A stretch of 27,258 nucleotides of DNA from Isoetes engelmannii (taxonomy: Eukaryota; Streptophyta; Lycopodiopsida; Isoetales; Isoetaceae). A program made the translations under genes and the position numbers. The stretch spans positions 1-27,258 of the forward strand of contig JAANSK020085574.1 of the NCBI GenBank assembly GCA_011763485.2. The letters are read 5' to 3'. Shown here piece after piece: positions 10,437 to 19,600 of the stretch (its first letter is position 1; each line of letters opens with the position of its first letter). The notes under the pieces are model-generated. The model did no database searches. It had not been told where the DNA came from and saw only the letters and a list, made by a program, of their open reading frames with translations.

Positions 10437-12289
10437 CTATCACAACATATATAATTGATATTGTCCATTAAGGACGTCCACATGGCAGCAAATCCCGCGG
10501 TCTAAAGTGTAACGCATGGTTTTTCTCGGCCATCTTATAGAACAGAAAATAAAAAAATATGTGTGGACCGCATCGAGTGGTTCTATGCCCCGGCCATCTG
10601 TCACGAGTTTGTGGTGGATCTGGCTGTGGACGATAAATGTGTGGAGTTGATTAGGTTTCTTCGTCTGGAACAAGTAGAAATCGCTTAAGGAAGCACAGAT
10701 TGAGGTTTCTTCATCTACAAGCAAGAAGAAATTGCTTAAGGTGCAAGCAAGCGTCTCCGATTTAGGAACAACCGATCTAAGCAAGGGTCTAGAACTAGCG
10801 TCTCTGCTGATAACGCAAGGGTTCATAGAAGAAGTGAAGAAGTGGTAACAAGAATTGATCCCAGAGAATCGAGTATTGAGAATCGATCCTAGACATAGTT
10901 GCTAGCAGTTCAATTTGTTGAATGCAGCTTGGCAGATCTTAAGTCGTAACTGGCAGAAAAAACCCTCATTTAGTATGGTTGCATGGCCGGATCTACTTAT
11001 GGAAGCCTATATGTGATATATGTTTCAAGCTTTCACACGGCCTTGCCATGATGTCCTTCTAGTTATTGTTCTTCATTTGATTGTCCTTTATCAAGTTCTG
11101 ATGATAATGTTCTAGGAAGCCATAAATTAAGTAGTAATTTTTAGAACTCTGATAGCAAGACATGGATGAAACAAGATCTGTGAATCACAAGAGCAATAAA
11201 GTCATTTCTCCCCCTCCAGCATTTCAAAAACAAATGACAACATTTTTTATATATCAACATGTAGCACTATATTTAGATAAGGAACGACATCAAAGCCATA
11301 GCAGGCCATACATTGCAAAATGTGAAGTACATTGCATCTACATTTACATTGTCATCTAACTCGTAACGCCGTGGAAATTAAGTGAAATCCGTATGGCTTG
11401 GAAATTCTTAGCACATAGCTATGTATAATGCCCCAAGTAAATATATTACCGTTCGTACACTTTTCAATGATGAGTTCTATAGGTAGACCTTGCATTAATG
11501 CATGAATATAGTGAAGCCACAATGCATTTATTGTAGCCTCGGGCTAAATTAAAAATAACCTTTAGACACTATGACCAATCAAGGAATCGAATGGAAAATG
11601 AAATGTCAGAAATCTTTACAGATGCGCATTCTTAAACAATATCAAGGAATGACAGGTCCAAAACATTTCGCAATGTTATCTCATGCAATCCTTTGTTTAC
11701 AGTCCTCAGAATAGTTACATTCTGTCTATTAAAGAGATTGTTAGATAGATGAATAGATTGGTAGATATGATTTTTTATTGTCCATGGCAACCTAATTGGC
11801 CATGAGAGTACATCTACATTTTGTTCCCCCCTTTAAGACTTGGATTGTCAATCACTACATTCATCTATCCTATGGGCACAAGAGCACATGGCAATAGTGT
11901 GGGTTCAAATCCTGCATGTTCTCAATTTAATATGTGTCCTAAATTTGATCCAAAACGTCTTTAAAGTGACACGTTTTCTCCACGCGAATCTAAACGTCTG
12001 TAAAGTGACACCTGGCTTATCATGAACCACAACCTGGAGACGAGCTGCATCTGCAATAGCTACAATTAATCTTCTTTTTCGATTCTGCCCGTATGTGGAA
12101 GTAGGCCTAAAAATTTTCTTTTGAATTTTATGGAGGTTGAAGTTCTCCAAGTTACGCACATTTAGTTCACTTTCATAGGCCCAAAACTAAGATCCTCTCA
12201 ACTTACTATAAAACCTTCTTTGCGACAAATTGGACAAAAGAAACGTTCGTGGTGGCCTTGGCCGCCGCAATAAATTTCTTGTTTGTTAT
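10437..12289. mobile_element. segment inserted into the 5' LTR, class unknown
   Basis: The two parts of the 5' LTR on either side are contiguous in the partner LTR (near 8905), so about 1.85 kb was inserted here. No terminal inverted repeat, LTR pair or clear target duplication was found. The right end has a GC hairpin (GGTGGCC-TT-GGCCGCC, near 12251-12266) shortly before the junction, which recalls Helitron 3' ends, but the expected CTRR terminus is not matched. A 128-codon minus-strand frame (10440-10826) and an 84-codon one (11905-12159) have no recognisable domain. A partial tandem repeat with GGTTTCTTC and AATCGCTTAAGG-like blocks lies at 10650-10740. Confidence 0.5.
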
Positions 12290-12445
12290 TAATATGACTA
12301 CTTTTATTATATCATAATAACTTCTGATATCTAACTTGAGAGTCAAGGTAATAAATATCTCTTAGCATATACAAGACTATTTGCTTTGCCTCTGTGTTCA
12401 TCCTGCAAGTCCTCTGAGCCACACCCCTGAGCTTGTGCCATATAA
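12290..12445 (-). repeat. partial 5' LTR, second part
   Basis: Matches 8908-9063, including GGTAATAAATATCTCTTAGC and TTCATCCTGCAAGTCCTCTG. It ends where the Helitron helicase reading resumes, immediately before the right AAAAG duplication. Confidence 0.75.
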
Positions 12446-13665
12446 AAAAGGACAAGTGTTTTTCATTCAAGGTGTAGGGGGCTTGGAAAAGAGTTTTTTT
12501 TTTAACACCATGTTGTCTTCAATTCATTCTAAAGGTATCATTGCATTTGCAACTGCTTCTTCAAGAATTGCATCCACTTTATTGAAGAACAGTCGCATTG
12601 CACATTCAAGGTTCAAGATACCAATAAATATAGACGAGACACCAATTTGCAATATTTCCAAGCAGTCCGAGTTCGTAAAATTGATAAGAGAAACTCACAT
12701 TATTATCTGGGATGAGGCCCTAATGGTGCATAAACACGTTTATGAAGCACTGGATAGAATGCTCCGTGACGTGACGTCATTTGCTAAATTATTTAAGGAC
12801 TCATTCTTGCTTTAGGACGAGATTTTCACCAGGTTCCACCTATGGTTCCATGCCCTAAATTGTGCATACTTCCTTGAAGTACTCTTACGTATGGGATCAT
12901 GTCGAGGAACATAAGCTCAACATAAATATACGAGTAATGAACAATGTGGAAAAAGATGCAGAAGAGCAAAAGGCGTTTGCTGATGTTTTAACGAATTATA
13001 GAAATGTGTCCTATTGGGTGCAAAAGACAATCCTTATGGCACTAAATGAGGATGTAGATGAAGTAAACAAGTGGATGACAGAGGGGTTGCTTGCCACACC
13101 TACAGATCATTACAATGTTGATTGAGTTGTTAATGAAAATGATGCAAGGGTTTATCCTACTGAATTTTTGAATGCACAAACTCCCAGTGGGATGCCGTCA
13201 CATCAATTGACATTAAAGATTGGCTTGATCGTCATATTATTGAGGACTGTGTCTACGCCTAAGGAACTCTACAATGGCACCCGCCTCATTATGTGTTCGT
13301 TGGGAAGGCGTGCTATAGATGCTGAGATTGTCACTGAAAAGAATATTGGAAGCAGAGTATCCATATTTCGAATTCTTTTGGTGCCTAATAATGCAGAACT
13401 CTCATTCTAATTTGAGTGCACGCAATTTCCATTGCATCCAGCTTTTAGTATGACAATTAACAAGTCCCAGGGCTAAACAATGAAAATGGTGGGTTTGTAT
13501 TTTCCAAATCCAGCACGTAGTCACGAACAACTCTATGTGGCACTCTCGAGAGCTTAACGAATCCAAGGCTCATTCTATCGAAGGATGGAGATGCTCCCAC
13601 AAATGTCAACAGATCAAGATATACAACAAATATTGTATACAAAGAACTCCTCTAAGTGTGAGTTC
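12446..13665 (+). mobile_element. Helitron PIF1-family helicase, right fragment (decayed)
   Basis: This is the helicase half of a Helitron RepHel protein, which drives rolling-circle transposition. Motifs appear in the family order: degenerate Walker A GVGGLEKS (near 12474), ATASSRIASTLL, IAHSRFKIPINIDE, CNISKQSE, and Walker B IIWDEA (near 12707). Then come YVWDHVEEHKLNINIRVMNN (helicase core), YPTEFLNAQTPSGMPSHQL, YNGTRLIMCSLG, MTINKSQG (near 13450) and EQLYVALSR (near 13527), ending with NIVYKELL near 13655. Stops after 12815, 13125 and 13410 and several frame changes break the frame. Walker A has lost the usual GTGK, so it is inactive. The left fragment is at 8199-8306; the Rep domain and element ends were not found. 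Confidence 0.85.
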
Positions 13666-14540
13666 AATATTTAAAATGTCTACTTCTAATTTCTCTTTGT
13701 TGTCATTAATTTCTTCTACGTTCTTGATTTTTTGTCTTACGTGCTTACTTCTTCATCCATGTAGATGGTGCGTATTTTAGTTCCATAATATGTCTTTGGT
13801 CACCATGTCGCCAAATGCTTAAAGGGTGACAATAAGTATCACATCACCAGTGTCACTTTTGTCATACATGCTCTTAAGTCATGGTATCATTAGGAACAAA
13901 AATACCACGTTTATGTGCATGGGGTAGCAAGCGTGGAAATTGCAGAGCTCATAGCAAAGGTCAAAAAAATATTTTGCATCGACGAAGTTGTCAAGTTGAA
14001 GCAATACATCCAACTAATTGATGACTTCCTATTTGCTGAAGTCTATCCAAGGGACCGTCATCTCCGTGGATGTGCTACGAGAGAGATAGGGAGAGGATGG
14101 ATTGTTTGTATCTGCCTATTGGTTAATGTAGTGCTTTTGTTTTATTTGACAAATAACACCCTTAACTTGCAAATTGGTATTTTTAGTGGCGAGATAACTC
14201 ACCTGTGTTGGAATATGTAATGGAGTGCATTTTAAGATGTACAAATCATGGCATGCTGAGGCAATATCTGACTCCATTGTACGAGCCTATTTTCGAGATG
14301 AGTTATCTCACATGCTTGGTAGTCGTGAGGCATCATGGTCAGTTTGAATCGATGACTTGAATGTGTGTTTCACTTTTACACCGACTAAGATGTTGTCTGT
14401 AGGAGAAGTGAAGACATCACAGGAGCATCTAAAAAAGTTTAACATTAGGCCCTTGATGATGTGCACCATGTGGAGATCAGTGATCAACTTTGCAACGTTG
14501 TTCACCCTTAAATTGCCCTCTGACCCTTCCAAATAAGGGA
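13666..14540 (+). pseudogene. unidentified decayed coding stretch
   Basis: Two protein-like pieces occur: one around 13850-14080 (KIFCIDEVVKLKQYIQLIDD) and one around 14236-14535 (IVRAYFRDELSHMLGSREAS). The first faintly recalls the RNase H to integrase zinc-domain part of Gypsy-type polyproteins, but the match is weak. The second is unknown to me. It could be cargo of the Helitron, remains of a retroelement, or a host pseudogene. It is broken in several places. Confidence 0.3.
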
Positions 14541-15020
14541 ATTTTTTTTAGAGAGATTATTTTTAAGGATAAAGAAAAAAATGCCTTTCTCCATGAAAAA
14601 GGTAAAAATAAATATACCATTGAAAATAAGGGCAACATCTTGAATAACCCTTAAGATTTTCTTATAGCTCTTTTTTCTTTAAAGAAATTCTTGTAGTATT
14701 TTATTTCACTAATTTACTAATCTTTATACTATTTTCACACAAATCAGGCTAACCATTGACCAATTAACAAAATTCAAATTTTAGAACTGCAAAACACTAA
14801 TGCATGTGCTTCAGAGAAAAGGAACGACAACAAACATGAAGGTTGAAGAGGGAAAATTGCAATAAAAATCCCTAACTGATATGTGAGGAGCTGGAATTGG
14901 ATTTTTGTTCCAGTTTCTTTTAAAAGCGTAAGCATGTTATTGTCCATGTCACTAAATGCTCCTAAGGAGATGGATGTAATTTAGGTGTAAGAATGGGAGA
15001 ATGAGAAAGAGGTGCATAAC

Positions 15021-15089
15021 AGAATTTTAATAATTTTTGTAAGGGCTTCATAATGCACGATAAGCCCTTACAAAAAACATTAAAATTCT
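15021..15089. repeat. imperfect long hairpin
   Basis: Left arm AGAATTTTAAT..TTTTTGTAAGGGCTT and right arm AAGCCCTTACAAAAA..ATTAAAATTCT pair with only a couple of mismatches, around a loop of about 13 bases. Confidence 0.9.
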
Positions 15090-15147
15090 AATCATCATAA
15101 CCTTAATTTGGGTGTAAGAATGGGAGAATGAAAAAGAGGTACATCAC

Positions 15148-15221
15148 AGAATTTTAATGATTTTTGTAAGGGCTTCATAATGCGCAATAAGCCCAGCCCT
15201 TACAAAAATCATTAAAATTCT
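15148..15221. repeat. perfect 27-bp inverted repeat
   Basis: The left arm 15148-15174 (starts AGAATTTTAATGATT, ends TAAGGGCT) is the exact reverse complement of 15195-15221, with a 20-base loop. Exact arms next to a diverged sister hairpin suggest recent correction or a young duplication. Confidence 0.95.
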
Positions 15222-15510
15222 AAAATCATAATGCTTCAATTTTGTCATTCCTTTCAGAGAAAAAGAAAGGCAACAAATATGAAGGCTGGAGTGGAAAAAT
15301 TGCAATAAAAATTCCTGTCCTAATATACGAGAAGTGAGAATTGAATTTTTGCTCCAATTTCTTTCAAAAGTGTAAGCATGTTGTTGTCCATGTCACTAAA
15401 TGCTCCTAAGGAGATGAATGTAATTTAAGTGTAAGAATGAGAGAATGAAAAAGAGTTGCATAACAAAATTTTAATGATTTTTGTAAGGGTTTCATAATGC
15501 ACGATAAACG

Positions 15511-16016
15511 TATTTTTGGCTAAATTTTTATTGTGTTTTGTTGGATCTTTGTTGAATTTGATAAAATAAAAAAGCAGTCTGAATTATGAACTTGAATAAA
15601 AAGTGTACTCAAATTTACCATGCACAAATAATGACAACCTAAAATCTGCCCTTTAAAAAAAATAGTGGGCCTACCCTTATAAGTTGATCACTAGTGGAGA
15701 TGCATATTTAGAGTTCCATCATGAACTAAAAAAATTAACCTGGACAAAAACTTATTATATATGTAGCTATCTTTTATTGATGTACTTAACTACTTCTAAG
15801 CATAATATTTTGAGCATAAGTTTTGGGCCACATGGTAAACATAATTGCCCCCACATTCTCTCTATCATTTAAACGCAAAGTTAATACATTGATGATCAAC
15901 AAAAATTTTTACATAAGCGCAAGCATCAAACTTAGATGTTCCCTGAAGTTGCACTTATATAGACATTAAATACTAAATAAAAAAACACAAGCGAGGACAT
16001 CATCTCGACAATTGCC
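15511..16016. other. intergenic, no gene seen
   Basis: Very AT-rich sequence without sustained frames, motifs or repeats of note. Confidence 0.5.
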
Positions 16017-16126
16017 GGGCACACATTTTACTAGTTTTTACTATAAGTGATCATATATATAACATATATAATGGGCACACATTTTACTAGTTTTTACTAT
16101 AAGTGATCATATATAACATATATAAT
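16017..16126. repeat. tandem duplication of a 56-bp unit
   Basis: Two head-to-tail copies (16017-16072 and 16073-16126) begin GGGCACACATTTTACTAG and end ACATATATAAT. They differ by one TA dinucleotide, so the duplication is young. Confidence 0.95.
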
Positions 16127-16199
16127 GGTAAGTGTGAACCTGCCCTTATTATTATTCTATTATTGTTTTAGCGTATGGTTGATGAGATTCCTCGTTTCT

Positions 16200-16314
16200 T
16201 TGTACATTGTTTTGGATTTTGTTGATTCATGGAATTGAACTCAACCAAATGCGACAACAGCCCAGAGCCTTAACCAACTAGCCATGGGACAACAGCCCCT
16301 TGTACATTATTTTG
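16200..16314 (-). mobile_element. 85-bp mini-SINE with 15-bp target duplications
   Basis: The minus strand of 16215-16299 starts GGGGCTGTTGTCC. It carries an A-box (TGGCTAGTTGGTTAAGG) and, at tRNA-like spacing, a B-box-like AGTTCAATTCC, then ends a few bases later. It is flanked by TTGTACATTGTTTTG (16200-16214) and TTGTACATTATTTTG (16300-16314), a 15-bp direct repeat with one mismatch, as expected for target-primed integration by LINE machinery. It is little more than a tRNA-like head, without a LINE-like tail or poly(A). GGGCTGTTGTC occurs twice inside it. Confidence 0.75.
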
Positions 16315-16446
16315 TGTTGGGTACCTCCACGACAGATTTGGGCTTAATATCCTTCCTCATTCTACAGTCTCTCTCTCTCTGGTGCTCTATCCGTTGGTGG
16401 TTCTGGTGGTCTATCCGTCGGTGGTTCTGTACACGCTAAACTTTCA

Positions 16447-16452
16447 TTTATT
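16447..16452 (-). terminator. candidate poly(A) signal of the CFAP44 gene
   Basis: AATAAA on the minus strand about 120 bp past the CFAP44 stop codon. It is a plausible cleavage and polyadenylation signal, though plant signals are loose and this one is not proven. Confidence 0.35.
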
Positions 16453-16572
16453 GATCTAAAAGTGGTATGGAGAGGGATCTACAAGTGGTACGCAGAGGGC
16501 AATCGGGATATATGAGGCAAATGTATGTTTCAGAGCTATCAAATTGGCGCATTTTCTATGTTACGTTCTTCT

Positions 16573-16659
16573 CTAAGGGAATTCTGATCTAAAAGTCCTC
16601 TTCGTCGTATGAATATCACCCTCAAGCCTTTTAATTTGCGCCGCTTGTTTACTTAGTAC
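16573..16659 (-). CDS. CFAP44: CFAP44 terminal exon with stop
   Basis: 87 bp, residues 887-914: VLSKQAAQIKRLEGDIHTTK, then RTFRSEFP and a TAG at 16573-16575. A short coiled-coil tail, as in the family. Confidence 0.83.
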   Translation of the reverse strand, partial: VLSKQAAQIKRLEGDIHTTKRTFRSEFP

Positions 16660-19600
16660 CTGCATAACATAAACAAAGAAAACGTTGAAATGCTGCCTAA
16701 GTCGGACATAAACTAAGAAAGGTGCACAAAGACTACCTGTTGGAGGTGAATGAAATCAATTTCCTCCTTTTTCTGCTCAATCAGAGGATCTCTGAACCTG
16801 CTTTTAGCTTTTGCTTTCATACCCTGCATAAATTGTTTGGTAGAAAGATCTGGGTTATCAAGTGCTCTTTTTCAGTCTTCTTAAGATTGTGTTATATGTT
16901 ACCCGTTCAATATTGTTTATTTTCTCTTTCAAATCAGCAATCATGTAAAGAGTTGCAGCGTTTTGCTTCATAGCACCTGCAAAGACATCATATTTACTCA
17001 ATTGTAGACAAGGACAAGGACATCAAAACTTGCCTAACAACTAGACTTACTGGCAAGCTCATCAGTAGCAACACCAAGCTTATGATTCCACTCAGCAACT
17101 TCATGTGCATAGCCGATTTCTTGCTCCCTTACGCGCTCCTTTAATTCTATGGTATCCTTCTTCACACGCAAGGTGTCCACTACATCCAAGTCTATAACCT
17201 GCCATATAGCATGCCCAACAAAAAGTTTATAGAGTACTCTTCAACTTAATAAACCTTTCGGATCATACCTGCCCAAATCGTAACATCTGAACATCAACAA
17301 TACGTTCTTCTAATTCAGCAGCCTTAGCTTCCCTTTCCTTCCTTTCATGATGCAGGTTTTTATGGTGTTTATGCAGGTCCCTTAGAAGGCGTCTTAAAGC
17401 TGTTTTTTGTTCTACATGTTTCTCAATTGTTAATTTGAGCGATTTAAGAGTGGCATCACTAAAGACCAGGCCACCTGACAGGTCGTTTGGAAGTGCTCCA
17501 TCTGGAAAGTATTCTATCTGTACAAGCTGCAGATATAAGCGCAAATCCATTCTATCACTTTGATAAATAACCTCAGCATAAAAACTGAACCTGATGCATG
17601 TATAGTCTCAAAGCCACGTCAATTTGGTTAAGTGCCGTTTGCTTTTCTCTTTGAAATACTTCCATATCCTTTTTAATGGCCAACATTGCATGCTCGAAAC
17701 CTTTTCTCTTTTTCAGCTTGCTTTCCTTTTCTTTTTGCAGCGCTGACAGAGAACACACAGGATATTTATCACATAGAAGATGTGCTAAGACAAATGTGAA
17801 TACTGAAACTAAACATGACATTATACAAACAAAAGTTAGCAAGATAATGTAAAAGCTACTACTTCACATCCTTTATTTATATAATAAAACACTAAGTCAA
17901 ATCCTCACCATCCAACTGCTTAACATTAACAGAAAGCACTTCGTCTACATCAAGCCTTCTTTCTCGCAAACTGCAAACGCTTTGGTATAAAGCTTCATCA
18001 CATCCATTAGGGCAAACCTCCACAATCTGCTTCCCACATCATATTATCAGAATACTTTGGGTCATGAAGCACATTTTTTAGACAGTGGATGCCGTCAGAT
18101 CATACCTCTTCTTCCTCCTCTTCATCATCTCCTTCATCTTCCACATCAGAAATTTCTTCTTCCTCATCCTCCTCACCTGTATCTTTAATGCGCTTGATCT
18201 TACGCTGGTAGGTTTTCAGCAATGCATCTCTGAATGGGTTTTCCTCTCCCATTAGGGTCTCAAACTCCAAAAGCAGCTGCTTTTTAAATTCCAAGTAAGA
18301 TAATGTAGATATCTTGATCTGACAACAAAGGAATTCTATTGTACCTGACGCTTCTGCTCATTTAGAATTCCAATTTCTTGCCTTTTCTGCTCCAATAACT
18401 TATCTTGATCAAGAAGCTTGAGCTGGTAAATACAATTTAAAAAGAAGTCTTAGATGGATGATATAGAAATCGTGATACTACAGAAAAATAGTTTGCAGCA
18501 TCATACTTGAAGATCAGCATCCTCTTGTAGCTTGGAGGTGAGCCGACCTTCTAATGCCTCTTCTTGAGGCTGCAAACCTTGGAGAAGTCTGAGTTCCTAA
18601 ATTACATGAACAACAGTCAGAAGTGAGTCTGACACAAAATGCTGTATATATTGGACAATCGCACATAAACTTTTATACCATAGACATACTGCCAAATTAT
18701 AGATGGATTTTCGTGCAACATCTGGCATAGCATACAGTGGACATACTTCAACTGAAATAAGGAAGCAAGGATTGGGTTGTCTATGAATTTCATGTTTCTC
18801 CAAAACTCCTCCTACCTGATAAAGAACCAAAGTTCTCATTTCTGCACCTTTGAAGTTAATTTCATATAAAAACCGTTCGTGTCTCAGTTCCTCCAAATCA
18901 TTATCAAACTTATTTGTCAGTGAGCAGAACTTTTGTAGCAGCCTTTGTTTTTCTAGCTTGACTTTGATATGAAGTGCGTCAAGTTCAGCTTTCTGTAGGA
19001 AAACGGAATTATTTATCACAACATATTAATTAGAGGATAAAAGAGTACAATACATCCATTGCACATGAATATCAGAAACGATAATTAACCTCTAGAGGGG
19101 ATGCAGGAAAAGTTCGCAAAATAACTGGAAGTCCAGATTCCTCTGTAGGTTTTTCTGCCGACTCTTTTGATTGTACTGTCTTTGCCTTTGAGTCATCCAC
19201 TTTCTCTTTGTCTTTGTCTTTGTCATTATCTTTATCTTTATCAACATTTTTTGTCATGCCACCAAATCCTCCAAATCCACCAGCTTTGTTTTCCTAAAAG
19301 GTACAAGTATCTTACATTTTAAACAATGATACAGTTAAAGACTAGATGAGTGATTTACGTTTAAGACTAGATGAGTGATTTACGTTTCACATATATACTT
19401 GATCTTAGGCCGTACCTTGACTTTTTCCTCAGAAGCTCTTAACTTTTCTTTGAACTCATCTATGTCCTGGAAGATATGTCAAATACATAGGTTTCCTTTT
19501 AAAAGAAAATCTTACTGTACTTTTTTATTCACCTTTGGTGAGATAATGCCTCGATCTTCAGGAGACTCATCCTTGAACGTTTCTGGCATAAACAACATCT

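Larger units (their letters stand above)
8307..12445 (-). mobile_element. non-autonomous LTR retrotransposon with a nested insertion
   Basis: Two long direct repeats bound a short interior: 8307-9063, and a partial copy at 9925-10436 that resumes at 12290-12445. The repeat has TG/CA ends with 5-bp inverted termini (TGATA...TATCA). The flanks carry the identical 5-bp duplication AAAAG at 8302-8306 and 12446-12450. On the minus strand a purine tract (GAGAAGGGAAGGA, about 9077-9065) precedes the 8307-9063 copy, making it the 3' LTR. The interior (about 860 bp) shows no gag or pol, so the element probably depended on others for movement. By eye the two LTRs match at roughly nine positions in ten, implying an old insertion. 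It is broken and cannot be placed in Gypsy or Copia. Confidence 0.75.
14809..15510. repeat. direct-repeat cluster with internal palindromes
   Basis: A segment at about 14809-15063 recurs at about 15252-15510 in direct orientation. Shared blocks include AAGCATGTT.TTGTCCATG and CACTAAATGCTCCTAAGGAG. Within it, a sub-unit of about 127 bp (GTGTAAGAATG.GAGAATGA onwards) is tandemly repeated at about 14981-15107 and 15108-15235. Each sub-unit contains a long hairpin. The second large copy ends in a single hairpin arm. The arrangement suggests MITE-like sequence multiplied by local duplication. Confidence 0.8.

Noticed and set aside
10440-10826. 128-codon minus-strand open frame
   Set aside because: No domain, odd composition, and inside an inserted repeat segment; likely chance.
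11895-11925. B-box-like GGGTTCAAATCCTGC suggesting another tRNA or SINE
   Set aside because: No A-box at suitable spacing and no acceptor stem; not enough for a call.
13850-14080. Possible Gypsy RNase H/integrase remnant
   Set aside because: Resemblance is faint and patchy; kept only as an unidentified decayed stretch.
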